A stretch of DNA of 44,700 nucleotides from Gemmatimonadota bacterium (GTDB lineage Bacteria; Gemmatimonadota; Gemmatimonadetes; Gemmatimonadales; GWC2-71-9), in contig QHTP01000038.1 of assembly GCA_003220855.1 (NCBI GenBank), forward strand, positions 1-44,700, written 5' to 3'. The stretch's first letter is position 1; each line of letters begins with the position of its first letter. The notes under the pieces are model-generated. The model had not been told where the DNA came from and made no database searches. It saw only the letters and a list, made by a program, of their open reading frames with translations. Position numbers and translations under genes: made by a program. This document shows positions 32,476-39,246 of this stretch, in pieces.

Positions 32476-33447
32476 CGACGCGTCCCCGAAGTCCCACAAC
32501 ACGAACGCGATCAGCCGTGGGTGGCGCGGCTCGGGGCCAACGGCCGGGAGCTCGGCGCCACACGAGCCCGCCACGTGTCCGAGCCGCGAGAGCCGGATCC
32601 ACACCTGCGGGTAGAACGACAACGCGCGCTCGCCTGTGGTCGGTACGGTCCAGCCGGCCTCGAGCATGGGCACGAAGCGGCCGAGCTCGTGCCCGACCCC
32701 GAGCCGATACGACATCCCGCTGAATCCATCCGACTCTTCCCACGTGCTGACGACTTCTCCCTGCACCACGAGCGCGCGGCGGGGATGGGCGCCGAACGCG
32801 AGGAACGGCTCCACCTCCCACACGTCCTGGCGTCCCAGAGGCGGCGTGGCCTCGAGCCCGAGGCTCACGAGCGCGCGCCGCTCGAGACTGTTCCACACGT
32901 TGTACTTGAGCGCGCCGGTCACGCCATCGAACGCCTGCGCCTGCCCGTCGAGCGCCGTGCGCGCGCTGGCCTCGAACTGGAACCGCTTGCCCAGGCGGTG
33001 CTCGTAGATGTACTCCTGGCCGCGGGCCTGATCGGTGATGACGACTTCGTCTTCCGGGTAGGCCTTTTCCGCGAGGAACGCCCGCGGGAAGTTCAGCTCC
33101 CCCGGCGGCCAGCCCTGCTCGCCGCACAACGAGCGCGCGTAGCGCACGACGGCACGGATCTGGGCGGGCGTTCCGGCTTCCCCAAAGGCCGGCATGTCGA
33201 GCGACAGCCCGAATGCCGCGCCCCCCTGGGTGACGATCCTCACCCAGCGATCTTCGGTCTCGGCCGTCGAGCCCTTGCACTCGTGCAGGTCCGCGGGCGG
33301 CACTTCGAGCCGGGTGCTCGCCGCGGGCGTGCCGCGGCCGTCCGCGCCGTGACACGACTTGCACCACGATGCGAACAGTGCGGCACCGGAGTCTGGGGGG
33401 GGACCCTGCACCGCGACCGTCAGCGCGAGCGCCAGGCCGGCGAGCAT
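32458..33447 (-). CDS. cytochrome c domain fused to a probable outer-membrane beta-barrel
   Basis: A 329-residue exported protein. After a signal peptide (MLAGLALALTVAVQG) comes a class I cytochrome c domain of about 110 residues with the haem motif CKSCHGADGRGTP and a likely axial Met in LDMPAFGE. From about 120 the sequence switches to amphipathic beta-strands (EYIYEHRLGKRFQFEASARTAL, RALVVQGEVVSTW, SYRLGVGHELGRFV, YPQVWIRLSRL), and it ends LFRGW with a terminal aromatic residue, the pattern of an outer-membrane barrel. The start overlaps the stop of the deaminase gene by one base (TAATG). The barrel assignment is my inference from strand periodicity. Confidence 0.75.
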   Translation of the reverse strand: MLAGLALALTVAVQGPPPDSGAALFASWCKSCHGADGRGTPAASTRLEVPPADLHECKGSTAETEDRWVRIVTQGGAAFGLSLDMPAFGEAGTPAQIRAVVRYARSLCGEQGWPPGELNFPRAFLAEKAYPEDEVVITDQARGQEYIYEHRLGKRFQFEASARTALDGQAQAFDGVTGALKYNVWNSLERRALVSLGLEATPPLGRQDVWEVEPFLAFGAHPRRALVVQGEVVSTWEESDGFSGMSYRLGVGHELGRFVPMLEAGWTVPTTGERALSFYPQVWIRLSRLGHVAGSCGAELPAVGPEPRHPRLIAFVLWDFGDASLFRGW

Positions 33448-34802
33448 TACGCGAGCCTCGCCAGGCGATGCAGTTCGGCGGCGGCCCGATCGGCCTCGCG
33501 CACGATGTGGTCGACCGGCGCCGTCAGGAGCTCGTGTCCGAGCACGACCGGGCGTCCCTCGACGAACACGTCCCGGACGTCGCTTGCGCGGGCCGAGTAC
33601 ACGATGCGCGAGACCGGGTCGCCCAACAGCGGATGGAGGTGCGGCTCGGACAGGTCCAGCACCACCAGATCGGCCCGCCTCCCGGGTGCGATGCGGCCGA
33701 TCTCGTCCTCGAGCCCGAGGGCGCGGGCGCCACCCAGCGTCGCGAGCTCGAGCACCTGAGCGGCGGGGAGCGCGCCGGCGCCGAGGCGTGGCTTCTGGAT
33801 CAGGGCGGCGAGGCGCATTTCGGCGAAGGCATCGAGCCCGTTGTTGCAGGGGGCGCCATCGGCACCGATGGCCACGTGGCACCCGGCGGCGAGCATCTCG
33901 GGGATCTTCGCCACTCCGCTCGCGAGTTTCAAGTTCGAGGAGGGACAGTGCACCACCGTGGTTCCCTGACGAGCCAGGCGATCCATCTCGTGCGTGTCGA
34001 TCCAGACGCAGTGCGCGAGGGCTGCCCGTCGGCCCGCGATACCGACCGAGTCCAGGTAGGCGATCTCTTCGAGGCCCGTGGTCCGAAGCACCGTCTCGCG
34101 CTCCACGATCGTTTCCGCCGCGTGGGTGTGCAGCTGCGCGTCGAACCGCTCCGCCAGATCACTCGCCGCGCGGAGCAAGGGACCCGAGCAGCTCGGGACG
34201 AACCGGGGGGCGAAACAGACGCGTAGCCGGCCCTCGGCGGACCCATGCCAGCGCTGGGCCAGCGCCGCGGCGTCCGTCAGCGCGTCGTCAGTCGACTCGG
34301 CGAGGTCGCTCGGCGCGCCCTCGGGGTGCACGTCCATCAGGCACTTGCCGACCGTCGCGCGGATGCCGATCCGCTCCAGCGCGCGGAACGCCGCCCCCGT
34401 GTGGCGTACCGTCTCCATGTCGAGGATCGCCGTGGTGCCGCCGAGCAGCAGCTCCGCGGCGCCGAGCAGGGCGGAGGCATACACCGTTTCTTCCGTGTGT
34501 GCGGCCTCGAGCGGCCAGATGCGGCGCACCAACCAGTCCTCGAGCGGCAGGTCGTCGGCGAGCCCGCGGAACAACGTCTGGCAGAGATGCACGTGGGCCT
34601 GGATGAGACCGGGCATGACGAGGCAGCCGCGACAATCACGGACCTGGGCCTCGGGGCGGAGCCCTTTCCCCTTTTCCGCTTCGCCATTCCCCTTCCCGAC
34701 CTGCACGATGCGTCCCTCGCGGACCGTCACGTCCGCCCGCATCACGCGCCAGGTGCCGTCGTGCAGCAGCACCTCGCCGCCGGCGAGCCGCAAGTCGGGC
34801 AT
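33447..34802 (-). CDS. MtaD/SAH deaminase-like amidohydrolase
   Basis: A 451-residue zinc amidohydrolase of the 5'-methylthioadenosine/S-adenosylhomocysteine deaminase and TRZ/ATZ group. It has the metal pattern QAHVHLCQ (HxH), HTHAAET (third His) and IGADGAPCNN (Asp), plus the beta-sandwich ends (IGRIAPGRRADLVVLDL). It would deaminate adenosine derivatives or related amino-heterocycles. Between the first two sandwich strands (VREGRIVQVG and VRDCRGCLVMPG) the protein carries a low-complexity insert GKGNGEAEKGKGLRPE, encoded by the heptamer array at 34663-34697. It is preceded by a lipoprotein gene 17 bases upstream. Confidence 0.88.
   Translation of the reverse strand: MPDLRLAGGEVLLHDGTWRVMRADVTVREGRIVQVGKGNGEAEKGKGLRPEAQVRDCRGCLVMPGLIQAHVHLCQTLFRGLADDLPLEDWLVRRIWPLEAAHTEETVYASALLGAAELLLGGTTAILDMETVRHTGAAFRALERIGIRATVGKCLMDVHPEGAPSDLAESTDDALTDAAALAQRWHGSAEGRLRVCFAPRFVPSCSGPLLRAASDLAERFDAQLHTHAAETIVERETVLRTTGLEEIAYLDSVGIAGRRAALAHCVWIDTHEMDRLARQGTTVVHCPSSNLKLASGVAKIPEMLAAGCHVAIGADGAPCNNGLDAFAEMRLAALIQKPRLGAGALPAAQVLELATLGGARALGLEDEIGRIAPGRRADLVVLDLSEPHLHPLLGDPVSRIVYSARASDVRDVFVEGRPVVLGHELLTAPVDHIVREADRAAAELHRLARLA
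34663..34697 (-). repeat. five heptamers inside the deaminase coding sequence
   Basis: On the minus strand the 35 bases read GGGAAGG, GGAATGG, CGAAGCG, GAAAAGG, GGAAAGG in exact 7-base register. They share the GGAA core of the arrays at 5816 and 28407 but are purine-rich and not inverted. They encode the Gly/Lys/Glu insert of the protein without breaking the frame. Confidence 0.6.
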
Positions 34803-34819
34803 GCGCCGCCCCGGGGCCT

Positions 34820-35338
34820 TCAGGTAGTGGCCCGCGGTGGAGCGCTGGTCGAGTCGTCGGGGAGGTCGAAGTAGGCGCGCAGCTCGTCCATCAGATCTCC
34901 GTCCTCGTACACGCCCGTCAGGATCCGCTCGGGGCCGCCCGGATCGATCAGGAGATAGCCGTAGGGATAGTCCAGGCCCGACAGGAGGATCGTGCGGCGC
35001 CTGGCGTTGGGGAGGGAGATATAGACCGTGTCGGCATTGGTGGCGACGAGCTGGATGCCGCTCGCCGCGAGGGCGGGCGCCACCTGCGCAGTGTAGTATT
35101 TCAGGTCGTCGAACGTGTCGGCCTGGTCATCCCCACTGAGCGTGTCCGCCGCGCGCAGCCAGAACAACACGACGCTCGGCGTCGTGATCACCCGCGGCAC
35201 GACGAGCGAGCGGTCCGTCGAGTCGTGGGGCACGAGCTGGGTGAGGTCCACCGAGTCGCTTTGCTGCGCCATTCTGGCGAGCGGCCGCGTTCGGCACGCG
35301 GCCACGCACACGAGCGCCACCAGCGCGCCGATTCGCAT
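34820..35338 (-). CDS. hypothetical lipoprotein
   Basis: A 172-residue protein with a lipoprotein signal peptide (MRIGALVALVCVAAC, Cys15). The mature part is mixed alpha/beta: VITTPSVVLFWLRAADTL, then DLKYYTAQVAPALAASGIQLVAT, VYISLPN and DYPYGYLLIDPGGPERILTGVYEDGDLMDELRAYFDL. The strand-helix-strand order and the FWL-A segment recall a thioredoxin-like fold without cysteines, but I cannot confirm that. It is the first gene of the leftward operon with the deaminase and cytochrome genes and has a TATATT box 7 bases before its ATG. Confidence 0.75.
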   Translation of the reverse strand: MRIGALVALVCVAACRTRPLARMAQQSDSVDLTQLVPHDSTDRSLVVPRVITTPSVVLFWLRAADTLSGDDQADTFDDLKYYTAQVAPALAASGIQLVATNADTVYISLPNARRRTILLSGLDYPYGYLLIDPGGPERILTGVYEDGDLMDELRAYFDLPDDSTSAPPRATT

Positions 35339-35345
35339 GGATGGA

Positions 35346-35351
35346 AATATA
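35346..35351 (-). promoter_or_regulatory. TANNNT -10-like element (TATATT)
   Basis: On the minus strand TATATT ends 7 bases before the ATG at 35338, inside the AT-rich GGAATATATTTCC, itself a palindrome apart from its centre. No Shine-Dalgarno sequence lies between. Confidence 0.5.
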
Positions 35352-35476
35352 TTCCACCGATTGGAGCAGCGGAGCGCAGGTGGCTGTCCAGTGCATGCCC
35401 TTGCGGGAGCGAGCGGTCGTGTTTCTCTTCACAGAGGCGTGAGGTCCACTACGACCACTTCCCGTGCGGAGCTGCC

Positions 35477-35740
35477 ATGAGCAGACGTCGCACCCGGCTC
35501 GTTCGCAGGCGGGGTATCAGTCGCATCGACCAACCATCCACCCGGACGTACGGCTGGTTCGTGCGGGCCGGCTTCGAAAAGCGGCCGGACGGCAGCTACG
35601 CGCCGCGGCACCGGAAGTTCTTCGGCGACGCGGGCTATGGCGGCAAGCGACGGGCGCTGCGGGCGGCGCAGGAGTACCTGGCCATCGTTCAGAGCGGGCG
35701 GCGCAAGGCGAGGGCGCGCAGGGTGCGTCACGCCGCCTGA
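35477..35740 (+). CDS. small basic protein with an AP2/ERF-like DNA-binding domain
   Basis: An 87-residue, strongly basic protein. GISRIDQPSTRTYGWFVRAGF, the segment RHRKFFGDAGYGGKRRALRAAQEYLA and the order three strands then helix match the bacterial AP2/ERF-like domain, in which a GW-V-R strand and KFFxDxxYGGxxxAL recur. Such domains are best known in plant transcription factors and in mobile-element endonucleases. Here the protein consists of the domain with short Arg-rich tails and no nuclease or integrase partner is visible. A GGAG precedes the ATG at 35477. DNA binding is likely; what it regulates is unknown. Confidence 0.7.
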   Translation: MSRRRTRLVRRRGISRIDQPSTRTYGWFVRAGFEKRPDGSYAPRHRKFFGDAGYGGKRRALRAAQEYLAIVQSGRRKARARRVRHAA

Positions 35741-35812
35741 CCCCCGAAGGGCTTGCTCCTTGCCGCGTCCTGCTTGCGCCCGTGGCAATTGCGCCCGCAG
35801 TCCAGGAGCTCC

Positions 35813-35884
35813 ATGACTGATACGTCGACGGAGTTCGAGGTGCGCGATCCGAATGGCTATGTTCTCGTATTCGGTGGGGCGTAG
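35813..35884 (+). pseudogene. C-terminal remnant of a glyoxalase/VOC-family gene
   Basis: A 23-codon reading frame, MTDTSTEFEVRDPNGYVLVFGGA, then TAG. The core EFEVRDPNGYVLVFG is the standard last strand of VOC-family (glyoxalase/bleomycin resistance) proteins, where the Glu is a metal ligand. The 100 or so residues that should precede it are absent; the upstream sequence in this frame does not look like a VOC protein. This is a scar of a deleted gene between the AP2-like gene and the gene at 35888. Confidence 0.6.
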
Positions 35885-35887
35885 CCT

Positions 35888-36172
35888 GTGTTCCTGACCG
35901 GTCTCTTCATCGTCATTCTTGCAGGAATCGCCGCGGGCACCATCGCTGAGATCGCGAAGGCGATGGCGCGGCGCGGATCGTCAGCGGCAGAGCTCACAGC
36001 ACTCAAGCAGCAACTGGAGCACACCGCGGCGTCGCTGGAGGATGCCCAAGCCACCCTGGCGAGCCAGAACGCGCAGCTCGCAGAGCTGCAGGAGCGCATG
36101 GACTTTGCCGAGCGTCTGTTGGCCCAAGGCCGCGATCGGTCCGCACTCGGGGCAGGACTGAAGCGCGAATGA
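35888..36172 (+). CDS. small membrane/coiled-coil protein, PspB-like architecture (copy 2)
   Basis: A 94-residue protein with one N-terminal transmembrane helix (about 2-20, FLTGLFIVILAGIAAGTIAEI) and a coiled coil (about 33-82) ending in LAELQERMDFAERLLAQGRD. It is a paralogue of the protein at 15556 through this closing segment. The start is GTG at 35888, 3 bases after the VOC remnant stop. It converges on the ThuA-domain gene across 34 bases. Function is unknown; a membrane-stress role is inferred from the layout alone. Confidence 0.78.
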   Translation: MFLTGLFIVILAGIAAGTIAEIAKAMARRGSSAAELTALKQQLEHTAASLEDAQATLASQNAQLAELQERMDFAERLLAQGRDRSALGAGLKRE

Positions 36173-36206
36173 TGCGTCGACCGACGCGATAGATCGCCTC
36201 CCCTCT

Positions 36207-37058
36207 TCACCTACCCGACGCGTTGTTGTCTCTGTCCCCCAACCACAATAGAGCATCGATGATCAGCCGATCCTGAATCGGATTGTTCAGGGTGTTTGAC
36301 AACGTCCGGTTGGTGGCGCCGTACTTGTGCTCATAGTCGATGTCGTTGTGGCCCATGTTCAGATAGATCATCCTGTACTTCTTGTTCGACCACACCACGG
36401 GATAGTAGCCACTGTGCCAGATCTCGTGCGGCTTGGGGCCGGTGCCCAGCGGAAAGCTCGACGAGTCTATCGAAAGCAGAATGTCGATATCGGGATTCTG
36501 TCTCAGATCGTTTTCCCATCGGTACCACTCACTGGGCGAGGACGTGAACGTCTCAGGCAGGTGGTACGTCGCCGGATGCCGGCGGTCTTCGACACGGAGA
36601 ATGGCCGACGTCGGTCTCCACGTGTTACTCACGTACGATCCTGACCCGAGAAATATCTTGTGATACCAGTCCCAGTTTGCCGGATACGCCGAAGGTGTCA
36701 AAGCAAAACCAGCAAAATGAAAGCCCATCCAGGCTCCGCCATGCTCCATGTACGCCTGAAACGCAGCTCGTTGTGCAGGGTCTTCAGGACGGGTATCCAG
36801 AAAAACCACGACCTGATACTGAGCGAGAAAGTCCGGATTCAGATTGTGCCAATCCGACGTGGCGTCATAGCTGAAATGGTATTTCGCCGCCGTCTCCGGA
36901 AACCAGCGCTCGGCCTCATGCAAGAAGCTGATGTGTGCCGGATCTTCTTTGCCCGTGTAGAACGCGATCACGCTAAACGCCGGCTTGCCCCTACCGGCGG
37001 TCAGACCTGCACAACAATAAACCAGCGCACCTATCCTCAAGGTCTTGAGGGCAGTCAT
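36207..37058 (-). CDS. ThuA-like domain protein, exported
   Basis: A 283-residue protein with a signal-like N-terminus (MTALKTLRIGALVYCCAGLTAG). The rest is a ThuA-like, glutamine-amidotransferase-fold domain: FSVIAFYTGKEDPAHISFLHEAERWF, VVVFLDTRPEDPAQRAAFQAYMEHGGAWMGFHFAG, DRRHPATYHLP, then PVVWSNKKYRMIYLNMGHNDIDY. ThuA domains occur in proteins tied to sugar utilisation, but the catalytic triad is generally not conserved and the activity is unknown. The ATG at 37058 is chosen because it begins the signal segment. It follows the prolyl oligopeptidase gene by 16 bases and shares its low GC (about 53-55 per cent in lines I counted). Confidence 0.82.
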   Translation of the reverse strand: MTALKTLRIGALVYCCAGLTAGRGKPAFSVIAFYTGKEDPAHISFLHEAERWFPETAAKYHFSYDATSDWHNLNPDFLAQYQVVVFLDTRPEDPAQRAAFQAYMEHGGAWMGFHFAGFALTPSAYPANWDWYHKIFLGSGSYVSNTWRPTSAILRVEDRRHPATYHLPETFTSSPSEWYRWENDLRQNPDIDILLSIDSSSFPLGTGPKPHEIWHSGYYPVVWSNKKYRMIYLNMGHNDIDYEHKYGATNRTLSNTLNNPIQDRLIIDALLWLGDRDNNASGR

Positions 37059-37074
37059 GGGAGCCCCGACACCT

Positions 37075-39201
37075 CTAGCGGTCCGCCTTGACGTCGTTCG
37101 GCACACCGAGCTGCTGCCAGAGATAGACGTAGCTCAGGGCGTATTCCTTCGCCACTTGGGCATTGGTGACGCCCGCCCCGTGTCCGCCCTCCGTGTTCTC
37201 GAAGTAGTAGAACGGAACGTTCATCGATTCCATCTTCGCCGCCATCTTGCGCGCGTGAGCGGGATGGACGCGGTCGTCGCGCGTGGTCGTCGTGAACATG
37301 ACCGTCGGGTATTTCGTGGCTGACTTCAGGTTCTGGTACGGCGAGTACCTCGAGATGTAGCCCCACTCTTCGGGCTTATCCGGGTCGCCGTACTCTGCCA
37401 TCCAGCTGGCGCCCGCGAGCAGATGGCTGTAGCGCTTCATATCCAACAGCGGGTTCTGGATCAGCACGGCGTTATACAGCTCGGGATGCTGGGTGAGCGC
37501 GACGCCCATCAACAGTCCACCGTTGCTGCCGCCGCGAATTCCCAGGTGTTGCGGACTTGTAATGCCCTGCTTGATCAGCTCCTGGGCGACCGCCGTGAAA
37601 TCGTCGTAAATGCGCTGCCGATGCTCTTTCAAGCCGGCGCGGTGCCACGCCGGCCCGAATTCCCCTCCGCCGCGAATGTTGGCGAGCACGAAGACGCCAC
37701 CGCGCTCCAGCCACACCGCCCCCGTGTGGCTGCTGTAGTACGGAGTGTTCGAGATCTCGAATCCGCCGTACGCGCCCAGCAAGGTTGGATTGCTGCCGTC
37801 GTGCGCCATGCGCTCACGATGGACGACGAAAAAGGGAATTCTCGTGCCGTCCTGCGACGTGGCGTCCATCTGTTCGACGACAAGCCCCTTTGCATCAAAC
37901 ATCGCCGGAAGCCGCTTGATCTCCGAGACGGAGCCATTCTCAGCGGTGGCGTACAGCGTCGTCGGCTGGATAAAGTTGGTGAAGGTGAGAAAGTAGCGAT
38001 TCGATCGCGGCGAGCGGGCGACGACCCCGACGGTGCCGAGATCGGGGGCGGGAACCTTCTCGAACGTCCAGACACCGCCCTGGTGGCGATAGCGGCGCAG
38101 CTCGCCGCGCACGTTGTTGAGAACGTTGATCACGAGGTAGTCTCGCGTCGACGAAATGGTGTTGATGGTCTCGCGTGGCCTCGGCTGCATCACCAGTTGG
38201 AGATCGCGCTTGCCGGCCATGAAGTCAGCGAACGACATCGCGACCAGTGATCCCGTCGGCCAGGTTTTGCCGCCGAGTGTCCACGGATCTCGCACGTACA
38301 CGATCATCTGATCGCCCACGAGGTATAGATCTGCGTCTTTGAGCACATCAATCTTTACGACGTTCCCCTTGTCGTACAGATACTGGGCGCTCTCATAAAA
38401 GTTGATCGCGTCGATGATCCGTAAATAGCGACGGTCCCCGGCATCCACGCTCACGCTGAACGCGCCCACATGGTCGGCTGGAGCCTCAAACACGGTGATC
38501 GCAGACGCGAGCGGGGTACCGCGCTTCCATAGCCTCACGATGCGCGGGTAGCCTGACGTCGTTACGGTGCCCGGCCCAAAATCGGTGCCGACGAACAGCG
38601 TGCCGTCATCCACCCAGGCGGTGCTGGTTTTTGCCTCGGGAATCTTGAATCCATTGCTGACAAATGTCCGGGTGTTCAGATCGAACTCGCGGGTTTCGGC
38701 TGCATCGGATCCACCCCGTGAGAGCGCGACAATACAGCGCCGGTATTCGGGCTCGAAACAATCGGCGCCGCCCCAGGACCACGTCACACCCTCAGCTTTG
38801 CTCAGCGAGTCCAGGTCGATCACGGTCTCCCATGTCGGATTCGCGGTCGCGAAGCTGGCCCAGGTCGTTCGCCGCCAGATACCACGCTCATGCTCCGCGT
38901 CCTGCCAGAAGTTGTAGAGCGAGTTCCCGATGATCTCGGGGTTGGCGATCTTGTCTTTGGAATCGAGGATCTGCTTGATCCGAGCGTAGAACGACTGGTA
39001 GAGCGGCGACCGAGTGAGCGCCGCGATCGTCGCCGCGTTGTGGGCATTGACCCACTCCATCGAGCGCTGGCCTTCGACGTCCTCGAGCCAGACGAAGGAG
39101 TCGGGCGATTGCTGGGGTGGTGACGACTGCTGCGCGGCAATCGGGGAGATCGCGAGCAGGGAGAGAAGTCCTACCGCCGCGCGACTTGTACGCTGGTTCA
39201 T
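37075..39201 (-). CDS. prolyl oligopeptidase (S9A), exported
   Basis: A 708-residue serine peptidase that cuts after proline in short peptides. A signal peptide (AAVGLLSLLAISPIAAQ) sends it to the periplasm. The N-terminal beta-propeller begins with DSFVWLEDVEGQRSMEWV. The C-terminal hydrolase domain has GGSNGG with Ser559, DDRVHP (642-647) and the catalytic histidine in EGGHGAG (His674). A good ribosome-binding site, AGGAG, precedes the ATG at 39201. The GC content is visibly lower than in the surrounding genes (48-53 per cent in two lines I counted), which suggests recent acquisition together with the ThuA gene. It lies 45 bases after the GntP-cyclase gene. Confidence 0.93.
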   Translation of the reverse strand: MNQRTSRAAVGLLSLLAISPIAAQQSSPPQQSPDSFVWLEDVEGQRSMEWVNAHNAATIAALTRSPLYQSFYARIKQILDSKDKIANPEIIGNSLYNFWQDAEHERGIWRRTTWASFATANPTWETVIDLDSLSKAEGVTWSWGGADCFEPEYRRCIVALSRGGSDAAETREFDLNTRTFVSNGFKIPEAKTSTAWVDDGTLFVGTDFGPGTVTTSGYPRIVRLWKRGTPLASAITVFEAPADHVGAFSVSVDAGDRRYLRIIDAINFYESAQYLYDKGNVVKIDVLKDADLYLVGDQMIVYVRDPWTLGGKTWPTGSLVAMSFADFMAGKRDLQLVMQPRPRETINTISSTRDYLVINVLNNVRGELRRYRHQGGVWTFEKVPAPDLGTVGVVARSPRSNRYFLTFTNFIQPTTLYATAENGSVSEIKRLPAMFDAKGLVVEQMDATSQDGTRIPFFVVHRERMAHDGSNPTLLGAYGGFEISNTPYYSSHTGAVWLERGGVFVLANIRGGGEFGPAWHRAGLKEHRQRIYDDFTAVAQELIKQGITSPQHLGIRGGSNGGLLMGVALTQHPELYNAVLIQNPLLDMKRYSHLLAGASWMAEYGDPDKPEEWGYISRYSPYQNLKSATKYPTVMFTTTTRDDRVHPAHARKMAAKMESMNVPFYYFENTEGGHGAGVTNAQVAKEYALSYVYLWQQLGVPNDVKADR

Positions 39202-39246
39202 GCGTGCTCCTGGTGACAGCGTTCCGGATGGTGTGTTACGCCGCGA

